Assembly (NCBI RefSeq): GCF_001665835.1
Contig: NZ_LZSX01000089.1
Location: 62,001 to 126,000 of the forward strand
DNA: 64,000 nt
Direction: 5' to 3'
Source: Mycobacterium colombiense
GTDB lineage: Bacteria > Actinomycetota > Actinomycetes > Mycobacteriales > Mycobacteriaceae
Program-made: the position numbers and the translations under genes
Shown here: piece by piece, positions 1 through 7,762 of the stretch
How positions within the stretch are numbered: position 1 is the stretch's first letter
How the letters are laid out: the number at the start of each line of letters is the position of its first letter
The notes under the pieces: model-generated
Seen by the model: the letters and a program-made list of their open reading frames with translations, nothing else
What the model was told of the DNA's origin: nothing
The model's database searches: none

Positions 1-488
1 TTGGTCGGGCGCGTCCCGAAGGTCAGCGCGACGACGTCGTCGCCGTCACGAACGATGATCTGGTCGGCGATCGACCCGGTGGGCAGGAGCCGGGCACCGG
101 ATGCGCTGTCGTGCTGCGGATCGAATGCGGCGAGTCGCTTGCCGTGGACGACGTCGGGCTCGGCTGCGCCGAGCCGGGCGAGCAGCCGTGCGGTGCAGAC
201 CTGGTCGATCCACGGTACCGGCGCCAGTGACCGGCCGATCTCCTCGGCCACCAAGGTCAGGTCGACGATCGTCGCACCGTCTCCGCCCGCGGATTCCGGG
301 ACGGCCATGGTCGTTGCACCCATGGCGCACAACCGTTCCCACAGGTTCTTGTCGAAGCCGGTTTCCTCCGCGGCGCGCACGGTTTCGATCGAACAATGCG
401 TCTTGAAGAAATCACGATAGGCGGCCTGCAGCGCCTCGTGATCCGACGTCAGGCTGTAGTCGAGCCTACGTAGTTCATAGCGGTCCAT
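1..488 (-). CDS. acyl-CoA dehydrogenase, N-terminal part (cut by window edge)
   Basis: The first 162 residues of an acyl-CoA dehydrogenase-like flavoprotein are present; the rest lies beyond the left edge. The start MDRYELRRLDYSLTSDHEAL is followed by the helical N-terminal domain, including a stretch LWERLCAMGATTMAVPESAG that matches the usual 'lgelGllgi..PeeyGG' segment. The ATG begins two bases after the stop of the amidohydrolase gene to its right, so it is the last gene seen of a minus-strand operon with a ligase, two amidohydrolases and possibly the crotonase. Expected role: FAD-dependent alpha,beta-desaturation of an acyl-CoA. The catalytic Glu lies outside the window, so activity and subclass cannot be judged. 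Confidence 0.8.
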   Translation of the reverse strand, partial: MDRYELRRLDYSLTSDHEALQAAYRDFFKTHCSIETVRAAEETGFDKNLWERLCAMGATTMAVPESAGGDGATIVDLTLVAEEIGRSLAPVPWIDQVCTARLLARLGAAEPDVVHGKRLAAFDPQHDSASGARLLPTGSIADQIIVRDGDDVVALTFGTRPT

Positions 489-490
489 CC

Positions 491-1321
491 TCAGCCTTCC
501 TCCTGGCCACCGAAGAAGAATTCTTGGGCATTGTTGTAGAGATAGTTGTCGAGCACGTCGGCGGGCAGGTCAAGCGCGGCGGCTTCGGGAACGACGCGAT
601 GCATTTTGAGCACCGGCCAGTCGGAAGCGAAGATGACCTTGTTCGGCCCGCGGGTCCGCATGTAGTGCAACAGGCTGTCCGGCAACCGCTTTGGCGACCA
701 CGCCGACGTCATCAACCGCAAATTGGCGTATTTGATCAACAGCCTGATCGCCACGTCCCACCACGGGTCCGCGCCGTGAATCATGCACAGCTTCAATTCC
801 GGGAATCGCACGCAGACCCGGTCCAGGTGGATCGGATTCTGCACCTCCCCGGGGATGGGCGGCCCGGGAATGCCGGTGTTGATACACAGCGGCAGCTCGA
901 GCTCGGCGCACTTGGTGTACAGCGGGTAATAGACGGCGTCGCTGGGCGGGTACTGACCGTCTCCCCAAAAGCTCGGTCCCACAGCGGCATAGGCGACGGG
1001 CAGGTCTTTGACGATGGCGGAAAGTTCGCGCAGGGACGGCATCGGGCGCAGCAGGTTCACCCCACCCATCGCCAGGGCGAAACGTTCCGGCTTCTCCTCG
1101 ACGAATTTGCGCGCGGTCACCGACGGCTTGGCCAGGTTGTCCATCAGGATCGCCTTGCGCACACCCTGAGCGTCCATCTCCTCGAGCAACTTCGACAACT
1201 CGACCGGCGCGAACATCGACTCCGGGCCCTTGAAGTAGTCGTCCCGCACCTTGAGCATCCAGGTCGGCTGCTGCTCGGTCTCGCCGAAGTGCACGTTGAC
1301 CAGGCAATCGATAGCTTTCAT
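491..1321 (-). CDS. amidohydrolase-family (amidohydrolase-2) protein
   Basis: A 276-residue TIM-barrel metal-dependent hydrolase/decarboxylase-type protein. Visible landmarks are the N-terminal segment CLVNVHFGE at the place of the HxH metal site, a central histidine in LCMIHGADPWW, and the C-terminal FASDWP that carries the metal-binding or catalytic Asp of the family. The first histidine of HxH seems replaced by Asn, so metal binding may be altered. The ATG at 1321 overlaps the TGA of the upstream ligase gene (ATGA); a longer reading to 1363 would run into that gene. Members act as hydrolases or non-oxidative decarboxylases (ACMSD, gamma-resorcylate decarboxylase). The neighbouring CoA ligase and dehydrogenase suggest a step in degrading a cyclic or aromatic acid; this is inference. 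Confidence 0.8.
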   Translation of the reverse strand: MKAIDCLVNVHFGETEQQPTWMLKVRDDYFKGPESMFAPVELSKLLEEMDAQGVRKAILMDNLAKPSVTARKFVEEKPERFALAMGGVNLLRPMPSLRELSAIVKDLPVAYAAVGPSFWGDGQYPPSDAVYYPLYTKCAELELPLCINTGIPGPPIPGEVQNPIHLDRVCVRFPELKLCMIHGADPWWDVAIRLLIKYANLRLMTSAWSPKRLPDSLLHYMRTRGPNKVIFASDWPVLKMHRVVPEAAALDLPADVLDNYLYNNAQEFFFGGQEEG

Positions 1322-2943
1322 GTCGACATCGGCGCCTTTGCTGTTGCGTGACGTTTCGCCCAACGGTAATCGGCCTTGCCGTTGCCCAACCGCTGGACCT
1401 GCTCGACGACGAGGAACTCCTTGGGCGCCTTGAACCGCGCCAGTCGCGACGTGCAGAGCGTGTGCAGCTCCTCGGCGGCCGCTGCGGCGCCATCACGGAG
1501 TTCGACGAGGGCGACGACTTCTTCGCCCCAGCGCTCGCTGGGCCGGCCGACCACCAGTGCGTCGGCGATCGCCGGGTGGGCGCGCAGCACCTCTTCGACT
1601 TCCTCGACGAAAACCTTTTCGCCGCCGGTGTTGACCACCAGCGAGTCACGGCCGTACAGCCGCAACGCCCCGTCGGGTTCCAGCCCCGCCCGGTCACCGG
1701 ATATCACCACGCGCTTGCCGTCGATCTCGGGGAAGGTTTTGCGGGTGGCGTCGGGATCATTGAAGTATCCCAACGGTATTCGGCCTTCCCTGGCGACCCA
1801 GCCCACCTCGCGCTCGCCGGGGGGAAGGAAGTGACTGTAATCCTCGGACAGCACCAATCCGCCCTCGCGCAGCGTGAAGGTGTCGGCCTGGGTGCCGCGC
1901 CGGCTGTGACCGAAGCCCATGTTCCCGGTCTCCGATGAGCCGTAACCGTTGATGAGGGTGATGTGGGGCAGCAACTCCAACAGGGCCTGCTGATACTTCG
2001 GATTCGTCGCGGCACCGCCGGTGCCGATGGCGTACAGCGACGACAGCTCGTAGGAACCGCCCTGCAACTGTGCCACCAGCGGTGCGGCGTAGGCGTCCCC
2101 GACCATGGTCATCATGCCGACCTTTTCACGCTCGGCCGTCTCCCAGACTACATGCGGGTCAAGCCTTTTCGAAGTGTCGTAGAGCACCACGGGCGTGCCC
2201 GCCATGATCGCCGCGAACGCTGTCCACATGCCGGCCGCGTGCATCAGCGGGGAGACGGCGAACCACGGGGCACCGGCGTCACCCCGCACCTTGTCGTGGA
2301 TCTCCTGGGCGCAGGCGTGGTCCGCGCCCACCATCGACGACACGTAGATGTCGGACTGTCGCCACAGCACGCCCTTGGGCCGGCCGGTCGTGCCGCCGGT
2401 GCAGATCATCAGCAGATCATCCGGGGACGCCGTCACGCTCTGGTCGGTATCCCCCTGTGCCAGTGCGTCATCCAACGACACCGCGCCGGGTAGCTCCGGG
2501 ACCCCGCTGCCGTCGTCGACCGACACCAGCACGTCGACGCCGGCGCCGGTCAGCACGTCGGCGAATTTTGCGCCCAGGGCGCGGTGGTAGATGACCGCTC
2601 GAGGCTTCACGTAGTCGAGCAGCTCGCCGACCTCGCGCGGCGCGTAGTAGTAGTTGATGTTCACCGGGACGGTGCGGGCCTTGAGGCAGCCGATGACCAT
2701 GTCCGGGTACAGGTCGTTGTGCATGACCAGCGCCACCCGGTCCTGCCCGCATTCCCAGTTCTGCAGGGATGCGCGTTCCCGATGCGCCCCTAACCCGTTG
2801 CCTGCCAGGAAGTTCGCCAGCCTGCGGGTGCGCTCCGCCGACTCGCGGAACGTGCTGCGGCGGTTGCCGCACACCGTCATCGTCCGGTCTCCGATGACGT
2901 CGGCGATTTCGTCGAGAACCGCCCCAATGGTCCATTCGCTCAC
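1318..2943 (-). CDS. AMP-forming acyl-CoA synthetase (FadD type)
   Basis: A 541-residue member of the ANL adenylating superfamily, expected to activate a carboxylic acid to its CoA thioester with ATP. Motifs: the AMP-binding loop CTGGTTGRPKGV near residue 185, the A5-type motif INGYGSSETG, the A7/A8 region VVISGDRAGLEPDGALRLYGRD, shown here only as VVISGD and LYGRD landmarks, and the C-terminal catalytic lysine in GNGKADYRWAK. An insertion AHRERASLQNWECGQ follows the N-terminal helices. GTG at 2943 (VSEWTIGAVLDEI) is preferred because it leaves a 31-bp gap after the upstream amidohydrolase gene; the frame stays open to an ATG at 3003 that would overlap that gene. The 3' end overlaps the next gene by ATGA. 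Substrate unknown. Confidence 0.88.
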   Translation of the reverse strand: MSEWTIGAVLDEIADVIGDRTMTVCGNRRSTFRESAERTRRLANFLAGNGLGAHRERASLQNWECGQDRVALVMHNDLYPDMVIGCLKARTVPVNINYYYAPREVGELLDYVKPRAVIYHRALGAKFADVLTGAGVDVLVSVDDGSGVPELPGAVSLDDALAQGDTDQSVTASPDDLLMICTGGTTGRPKGVLWRQSDIYVSSMVGADHACAQEIHDKVRGDAGAPWFAVSPLMHAAGMWTAFAAIMAGTPVVLYDTSKRLDPHVVWETAEREKVGMMTMVGDAYAAPLVAQLQGGSYELSSLYAIGTGGAATNPKYQQALLELLPHITLINGYGSSETGNMGFGHSRRGTQADTFTLREGGLVLSEDYSHFLPPGEREVGWVAREGRIPLGYFNDPDATRKTFPEIDGKRVVISGDRAGLEPDGALRLYGRDSLVVNTGGEKVFVEEVEEVLRAHPAIADALVVGRPSERWGEEVVALVELRDGAAAAAEELHTLCTSRLARFKAPKEFLVVEQVQRLGNGKADYRWAKRHATAKAPMST

Positions 2944-2974
2944 GGGCGTAGCCGGCCTTGGGTATTCAAGTCGA

Positions 2975-4177
2975 TCAGGCAGCCGAGCCGACTTGGATGC
3001 CAAGCAGGTCTAGCGCGTTGTCCCGCATGATCTTTCGAACGTCGGACTCGCTGAAGCCTTTCAGCTCCTCGGCAAACGACAGCGGCGATTCGAGACCCTC
3101 TCCGTGCGGCCAGTCGGAACCGAACAGAATCTTGTCGACGCCGATGGCCTCGGCCAGCTCCGGCAGGTCGTCCTCGTAGTAGGGGGCGATCCACACGTTG
3201 TTTCGCAGCTGCTCCACCGGGTCTTCGGGGAACCACTGGGGCTGGGTGTTCGCCGCCTTCTTCAGCCGCTTGATCAGCCTGTGCACGAAGTATGAGCCGT
3301 TCTCGATGCTGACCGCCTTGAGTTTCGGATGACGGGTGAACACCCCGTGCACGATCATCGAGGCCATCGTGTCGTGGATGGCGCGGTCGTCGAGTAGCAC
3401 CTGGTCCAGTGGATCTTTCGCGCCGAAGCCCTCGAACGTCGCCTTGCCGCCCCACGCCGCCGCGATGTGCAGATAACCGCTGTCGGACAGGTGGAATCCC
3501 ACCGGGACCCCCGCCTCGGCCAGCCGGGCCCACACCGGGTCGTGGCTGGGATCGCCCAGCGATCGCGGCTTGACCAGGCCGGGAACCGGCGCCGGACGCA
3601 CCAGCACCAGCTTGGCGCCGCGCGCCAACACGAACTCGACCTCTTCGACGGCCTTGGCCGGGTCGGCCAGCGAAATGATCGGCGCGGCAATGATTCGGCG
3701 ATCGGACCGGTCGAAGCCCCAGTCCTCGTCGAGCCACAGATTGAACGCATGCACCGACGCCATCGTCGCCTCGATGTCGTGTTTGAGCGCCTCCTCGACC
3801 CCGCACCCGAAGGTCGGCAGCATGAACACCGTCTCGATGTCCTGGGTGTCCATCACCGCGATCCGGGCGTCGCGGTTCTGATACTCGGGATGGTCCGCCA
3901 ACCGTTCGACCTTCATCAGCGAGGCCGGGTCGACGCCTTCGGGAATCTCGCCGCGGAACAACAGGTCGAGGCAGCCCGGCACGATGATCGGGTCGAAGGT
4001 GGGGTTGGGGATGAAGTGGTTGACGCGATCCCCGATCACGGCCCACGTCCGCTTGCCCTCATTGACCATCTGGACGCCGCGCCGTTTGAACTTCTTGTCC
4101 AAGTGGCGGGTGAACGAGTCCAGGGGCTCGTAGTAGTGATTGTCAACGTCGATCGCCTGGTAACCCAAGTCAGCCAT
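2975..4177 (-). CDS. amidohydrolase-family (amidohydrolase-2) protein
   Basis: A 400-residue TIM-barrel protein of the amidohydrolase-2 group, longer than and only distantly similar to the 276-residue one downstream. Landmarks: N-terminal AIDVDNHYYEP, where the usual HxH appears as D..NH; a mid-protein VGFHLSDSGYLH; and the C-terminal KILFGSDWPHGEG with the family Asp and a following His. ATG at 4177 is chosen because GGAAAGGA lies about 5 bases upstream; an in-frame ATG at 4195 lacks this spacing. It is separated by 30 bp from the crotonase gene upstream and is probably cotranscribed with it. Likely a hydrolase or decarboxylase on a CoA-pathway intermediate; the reaction is not determined. 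Confidence 0.82.
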   Translation of the reverse strand: MADLGYQAIDVDNHYYEPLDSFTRHLDKKFKRRGVQMVNEGKRTWAVIGDRVNHFIPNPTFDPIIVPGCLDLLFRGEIPEGVDPASLMKVERLADHPEYQNRDARIAVMDTQDIETVFMLPTFGCGVEEALKHDIEATMASVHAFNLWLDEDWGFDRSDRRIIAAPIISLADPAKAVEEVEFVLARGAKLVLVRPAPVPGLVKPRSLGDPSHDPVWARLAEAGVPVGFHLSDSGYLHIAAAWGGKATFEGFGAKDPLDQVLLDDRAIHDTMASMIVHGVFTRHPKLKAVSIENGSYFVHRLIKRLKKAANTQPQWFPEDPVEQLRNNVWIAPYYEDDLPELAEAIGVDKILFGSDWPHGEGLESPLSFAEELKGFSESDVRKIMRDNALDLLGIQVGSAA

Positions 4178-4207
4178 GATCATCCTTTCCGCCATTGCCG
4201 GCGAACA

Positions 4208-5053
4208 CTAAGCGTCGGTCGAATCGAGCGATGGAAATTGCGGCGGCCGCTTCTCGAGAAAACTCGTGATGCCCTCGATCACGTCCGGGCGCGGCATGGC
4301 CTCGTGCAACAAAACCTCGGCGAGCGAATTGGCCTGTTCGACGTCGCGGGTCGCGTCGCCGTAAACCTGCCTCTTGATCACCGCCATCGACGCCGGGGAG
4401 CAATTCGTTGCGATGTCCTCGGCGTAGTCCAGCGCACGCTTCATCAGACTGTCCGGAGCGACAACCTCTTTCACGAGGCCCAGCTCGGCCGCCTCCTCGG
4501 CGAGGAAGGTCCGCCCGCTCAGCAACAGATCGAGAGCCACGCCCCAGTTGGTCAGCCGCGGCAGTATCCAGGAAATCCCGAACTCCGCGATCAGACCGCG
4601 GCGCGCGAACACGGCGCCGAACTTCGCGCCGACGGCGGCGAACCGGACATCGCACATCAGCGCCTGGGTCAAGCCGATGCCGACACACGCACCGTTGATG
4701 GCCGCGATGACGGGCTTGCGCAGCGTCGTGACGAAGTGGGGCGGGCGCTCCCCGACCAGGTCGGCCAGGTTGGTCTGACCCGCCTTCTCCATCGTCTCGC
4801 CGTAGCTGGGTGCTGAACTCGGCGCACCCAAATACGCGCCCGCACAAAACCCCCGGCCCCGGCCGGTCAACACGATGGCCCGGACGGCCGGGTCCTGCTC
4901 GGCGCGGTCGATCGCCGCGTAGAACCCGGCGGCGATGTCGGGGCCCCAGGCGTTGAGGCGATCCGGGCGATTGAACGTCAGAATTGCAACACCGGTTTCA
5001 GTGGTCTCATACAGCACCGCCTCATCGGTGACCACACGGTCGGCGGCGCTCAT
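4208..5053 (-). CDS. enoyl-CoA hydratase/isomerase family protein (crotonase)
   Basis: A 281-residue crotonase-fold protein. The first oxyanion-hole segment reads GRGFCAGAYLG, with Tyr where Asp is common; the second is NGACVGIGLTQALMCD. Compared with rat mitochondrial hydratase, the position of Glu144 is Thr and that of Glu164 is not Glu, but GLIAEFGISWILPRL has an acidic residue in the place used by enoyl-CoA isomerases and related enzymes. It may therefore be an isomerase or another crotonase-type enzyme rather than a hydratase. It is the first gene of the minus-strand operon that runs to the left edge; a palindrome about 40 bp upstream of the ATG is a candidate operator. Confidence 0.85.
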   Translation of the reverse strand: MSAADRVVTDEAVLYETTETGVAILTFNRPDRLNAWGPDIAAGFYAAIDRAEQDPAVRAIVLTGRGRGFCAGAYLGAPSSAPSYGETMEKAGQTNLADLVGERPPHFVTTLRKPVIAAINGACVGIGLTQALMCDVRFAAVGAKFGAVFARRGLIAEFGISWILPRLTNWGVALDLLLSGRTFLAEEAAELGLVKEVVAPDSLMKRALDYAEDIATNCSPASMAVIKRQVYGDATRDVEQANSLAEVLLHEAMPRPDVIEGITSFLEKRPPQFPSLDSTDA

Positions 5054-5396
5054 CGGACCGTCCCCTCATAGCTGACCAGCAGGCGAGTTTGTACCCATAC
5101 TGTATACCTATCGGTACTGCATTCCACAACCGGCGCCAGTCGGGTGCGAAACCCCTACTAATCTGCGCTTTCGGGCGCCGAACCGTCGCTCCAGCCACCG
5201 GTGGATCGACGGCCCCGCGGGCAACAAATTTGACGGTGCCGTAACCGAACGCCGGCAATTCTTTTTCGGCGGACAAACGCCCGGCGACGTGGCAAGACTT
5301 GATTCTTGTGGTGTGGGACACGTTGGAGCCACGTTTGCGTCCCTCGCGCGATCGGGAAACCCATCAGGAGCCAGCCGACAATGGGAGGTAGATGGA
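5054..5396. other. intergenic promoter region between divergent genes
   Basis: This 343-bp stretch separates the minus-strand crotonase gene from the plus-strand csbD-like gene and must hold both promoters. The one clear element is the palindrome at 5091-5117. The rest, 5118-5380, shows no convincing coding frame, RNA gene or repeat. Just before the csbD-like ATG there is a strong purine-rich ribosome binding site (GGGAGG at 5384-5389). Confidence 0.7.
5091..5117. promoter_or_regulatory. candidate operator palindrome
   Basis: Half-sites GTACCCATA and TATCGGTAC flank a 9-bp centre; eight of nine positions pair as an inverted repeat. The centre with the right arm, read on the minus strand as ATAGGTATACAGTA, recurs almost exactly near the TetR gene at 7621-7635 (one extra T). 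TACCCATACWGTA also recurs near 10257-10269. The location, 38 bp upstream of the crotonase start, fits a repressor site. Binding by the nearby TetR protein is inference. Confidence 0.55.
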
Positions 5397-5636
5397 ATGG
5401 TTGACGTCAAGAGCGGCCCGGTCGAACTCGTTCGGGGCATCGTCGAAGATGCCCTCGGCAAGACCAAGCAGGTCATCGGGATCATCATCGGCAACAACGG
5501 CCTGATCGAAGAGGGTAAGGCTCAGCAGGACAAGGCGGACGCGCAGCGTAACGCCGGCAAGAAGGAAACCGCCGCTGAGAAAGCCCGCGGCAAGGCCAAG
5601 GCCTACGAGGAGCGTGAGCGGGCCGAGCAGAAGTAG
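5397..5636 (+). CDS. CsbD-family stress-response protein
   Basis: A 79-residue, highly charged, Lys/Glu/Ala-rich protein. It begins MVDVKSGPVELVRGIVEDAL and continues with KTKQVIGIIIGNNGLIEEGK, then a run of helical K/A/E repeats, typical of the CsbD-like family induced by general stress in many bacteria. The molecular role is unknown. The ATG at 5397 follows GGGAGG by seven bases. It is monocistronic: a perfect hairpin follows its stop and the next gene is convergent. An upstream in-frame start at 5289 is unlikely because it has no good ribosome binding site and would add an unrelated tail. Confidence 0.8.
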   Translation: MVDVKSGPVELVRGIVEDALGKTKQVIGIIIGNNGLIEEGKAQQDKADAQRNAGKKETAAEKARGKAKAYEERERAEQK

Positions 5637-5651
5637 ACGCCCGGCCAATCG

Positions 5652-5680
5652 AGCGGGCCCGGTCACTGACCGGGCCCGCT
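5652..5680. terminator. intrinsic-type hairpin between convergent genes
   Basis: A perfect 14-bp inverted repeat, AGCGGGCCCGGTCA and its complement, has a single central base, so the real loop will be about five bases. It starts 15 bp after the csbD-like stop and 18 bp before the stop of the convergent aldolase gene. There is no long T tract, which is common for mycobacterial hairpins. It could serve both directions. Confidence 0.75.
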
Positions 5681-5697
5681 TCGCTGTGTAATCCCTG

Positions 5698-6714
5698 CTA
5701 CTGCAACACGGTTTCCAGTAGACCCAGGCGCCGGTAGGCGTTCTCGATCTGGACCTTCGCCTCGTCGGGCAGCTCGGCCTGCGGAGGACGGGAATGCGGA
5801 TAGGCCCCGATTGGCAGCCCAAGCAGCGATGCGGCGTACTTGAACGCCCCGCCCCAGTGCGTGAAGTAGTCCGCGCGCCCCGGGTAGCAAGTCCACCAGG
5901 GTCCGACGTCGAGGTCGAACTGGTCCAGGCCGGACTCGCGGCCGTAATCCATGGCCTCGACGAGTTTGTCGCTCTGAATCAGATCCCAATATTCGGAAAA
6001 CAATCGCCGCGTGGGCGTTTCGAAAAGGTAACCCGCGGTACCCAGTTGTGCCGGACAGACGATCCCGTCGCGCAGCCAACCGGCCCGGTACACCGTCCTG
6101 TCGCATTCCCACACCGCCAGACCTGGCGCCAGCTCATGCAGCATCCGGCTGCTCGCCGGCCGGAAGGCGCCCTCCTTGGTGGCGCACACCGCAAGCACCT
6201 CGTTGTAGATCCGGGCGCTCTCGGCCGGTGTCAGCACGTAACCCGACGAGGGCGAATTGAACATGCCCAACGCGATATTCGTGCGCGCCGCCACGTATTT
6301 GAAGAAGCGCAGCACGCCGTCGCCGCCGTGCGCCTCCATCATCGGCGTTTGAATGTAGGCGATGTCAGCACCCGCCTCCTGGGCGTGCAGCGTCAAGTCC
6401 ACACAGTCCTTCGCCGACATGGCCGCCGTGCAGGCCTGCACCACCACGTCGGGATTGATGCTGCGCGCCTCCTCGACCGCCACCTCCAGCAGGCGTTTGC
6501 GCTCGTCGAGGGTCAGCGACCAGAACTCGGCGATTCCGCTGGTGCACCACAACATCGGATGCCCGAGATCACCCACGCAGTAGCGCACCAGCGTCCGGTA
6601 GGCGTCCCAATCGATGTCATCGCCGTCGGTGCCGCAGAACGGGGTATAGAGGGAGTCACCGATCCCCCGCAATGCGCCGGGCGCCCACGCGCGCGCCTCT
6701 GCTGCCGTAGCCAT
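5698..6714 (-). CDS. dihydrodipicolinate synthase/aldolase (DapA) family protein
   Basis: A 338-residue class I aldolase-type TIM barrel, longer than biosynthetic DapA (about 290). The Schiff-base lysine is visible in VCATKEGAF. The segment that in DapA carries the proton-relay Tyr (YN.P) reads MFNSPSSGY, so Phe replaces that Tyr. Substrate-loop features of DapA are not obvious, so a hydratase-aldolase or lyase acting on a 2-oxo acid or aldol adduct is more likely than lysine biosynthesis. ATG at 6714 (MATAAEARAW) has AAAGGAG seven bases upstream; the frame extends to 6780 but that would overlap the SDR gene. It follows the SDR gene by 43 bp on the same strand, probably one transcript. Confidence 0.82.
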   Translation of the reverse strand: MATAAEARAWAPGALRGIGDSLYTPFCGTDGDDIDWDAYRTLVRYCVGDLGHPMLWCTSGIAEFWSLTLDERKRLLEVAVEEARSINPDVVVQACTAAMSAKDCVDLTLHAQEAGADIAYIQTPMMEAHGGDGVLRFFKYVAARTNIALGMFNSPSSGYVLTPAESARIYNEVLAVCATKEGAFRPASSRMLHELAPGLAVWECDRTVYRAGWLRDGIVCPAQLGTAGYLFETPTRRLFSEYWDLIQSDKLVEAMDYGRESGLDQFDLDVGPWWTCYPGRADYFTHWGGAFKYAASLLGLPIGAYPHSRPPQAELPDEAKVQIENAYRRLGLLETVLQ

Positions 6715-6757
6715 GGTCGACTCCTTTTGTCTGCCAATCGATTTCTTGAACCCGTGG

Positions 6758-7555
6758 TCAGGTGAAGTCTGAGCCGCCATCGACGTTGATGTTGGCTCCG
6801 GTCATGTAGGAGTTGCGTCGCGAGGCCAGGAACGCGGCGACCGGGCCGATTTCGTCCGGCAGGCCCGCACGCGGCATGTGTGCGGGGTGGCCGAAATGCT
6901 TGGCGATGGCCTCCATCAGGGCGTAGGGGTCGTTGCCGTCGACCCCCACCGACTTCGCCCAGCCGACCAGGGATTCCGACGCGATGCTGCCGGGCGATAC
7001 CACGTTGACCAGGATCTCGTCCTTGGCCAGCAGCAGGGACAGGTTTTTCGAAACACTGGTCAGCATCGACTTCGCCGCCGTGTAGGCCGGCAGCATGACG
7101 CTTTGCCGCTGAGTCGAGTGCGCCGAGAAGGTGACGATGCGGGCCCATTGCGCCTGGCGCAGCAGCGGAAGCGCGGCACGCACGCAGCGCACCATGCCCA
7201 GCACGCCGTCTTCGACGGACTCGCGCCACTGGTCGTCGGTCAGGTCTTCGAACGTGCCCGCGGCGCCCGGCCCCACCGTGATGACCAGAGCGTTGAGTTC
7301 GCCGTCCCATCGCTGCGCGAGCCCGCCGAACACCGCGCCGACCGCATCGTCGTCCCCGATGTCGGCGGTCAGTCCGATCGCGTCCGGGCTGCCGCGTTGG
7401 GTGAGATCGGTCACCGCCGCATCGAGGGCATCTCGGCTACGCCCGACCACCGCCACCCGGGCGCCTTCGTCGGCGAAGCAGCGTGCCGTCGCCAATCCCA
7501 TACCGCGGCTACCGCCGACTACCACCGCAGTGGCATTCGCCAGCCCTAGATCCAT
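6758..7555 (-). CDS. short-chain dehydrogenase/reductase (SDR)
   Basis: A 265-residue classical-type SDR. The nucleotide loop is VVGGSRGMGLA near residue 12, and the active-site Tyr/Lys lie in AYTAAKS around residue 155, with the serine region TFSAHST just before. The NNAG motif is replaced by VITVGPG, so it is a divergent member. The C-terminal end NINVDGGSDFT is typical of oxidoreductases of the FabG-like group. It probably oxidises or reduces a hydroxy/keto intermediate with NAD(P). It is divergent from the TetR gene with a 207-bp shared region holding two operator candidates, so control by that regulator is likely. Confidence 0.88.
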   Translation of the reverse strand: MDLGLANATAVVVGGSRGMGLATARCFADEGARVAVVGRSRDALDAAVTDLTQRGSPDAIGLTADIGDDDAVGAVFGGLAQRWDGELNALVITVGPGAAGTFEDLTDDQWRESVEDGVLGMVRCVRAALPLLRQAQWARIVTFSAHSTQRQSVMLPAYTAAKSMLTSVSKNLSLLLAKDEILVNVVSPGSIASESLVGWAKSVGVDGNDPYALMEAIAKHFGHPAHMPRAGLPDEIGPVAAFLASRRNSYMTGANINVDGGSDFT

Positions 7556-7613
7556 CGCTTAATCCGTAGCTCTAGTCCGGTCATTTTCGCCTGTCCAGCC
7601 GGTTTACCAAAAA

Positions 7614-7637
7614 GCCTACGATAGGTATTACAGTAGC
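7614..7637. promoter_or_regulatory. candidate operator, related to the 5091 site
   Basis: Contains ATAGGTATTACAGTA, which differs by one inserted T from ATAGGTATACAGTA in the 5091-5117 palindrome, and short arms CTAC/GTAG. GCCTAC at its left edge recurs at 10254. It lies 59 bp upstream of the SDR start and about 126 bp upstream of the TetR start, as expected for a regulator controlling a divergent pair. Confidence 0.5.
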
Positions 7638-7684
7638 AGAGGAAGAATGCGACACGACGGCGTATACGCAGGTCAGATCAGAAG

Positions 7685-7710
7685 TGCCGGTAAATTCGAT
7701 ATTACCGGCA
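7685..7710. promoter_or_regulatory. perfect 9-bp inverted repeat upstream of tetR
   Basis: Arms TGCCGGTAA (7685-7693) and TTACCGGCA (7702-7710) are perfect complements separated by 8 bp. Size and symmetry fit a dimer-of-HTH operator of TetR type, 53 bp upstream of the proposed GTG of the TetR gene. It could also form a hairpin in the 5' leader. It is not the same sequence as the 5091 and 7614 elements. Confidence 0.55.
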
Positions 7711-7762
7711 GCACGGCTGCCAGACCGCATGCACGAAACAGATTTTGATGGAGGTGCCCGTA

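Noticed and set aside
2944-3003. Longer N-terminus for the first FadD-type ligase
   Set aside because: The extra 20 residues overlap the upstream amidohydrolase gene and do not look like the ligase N-terminus.
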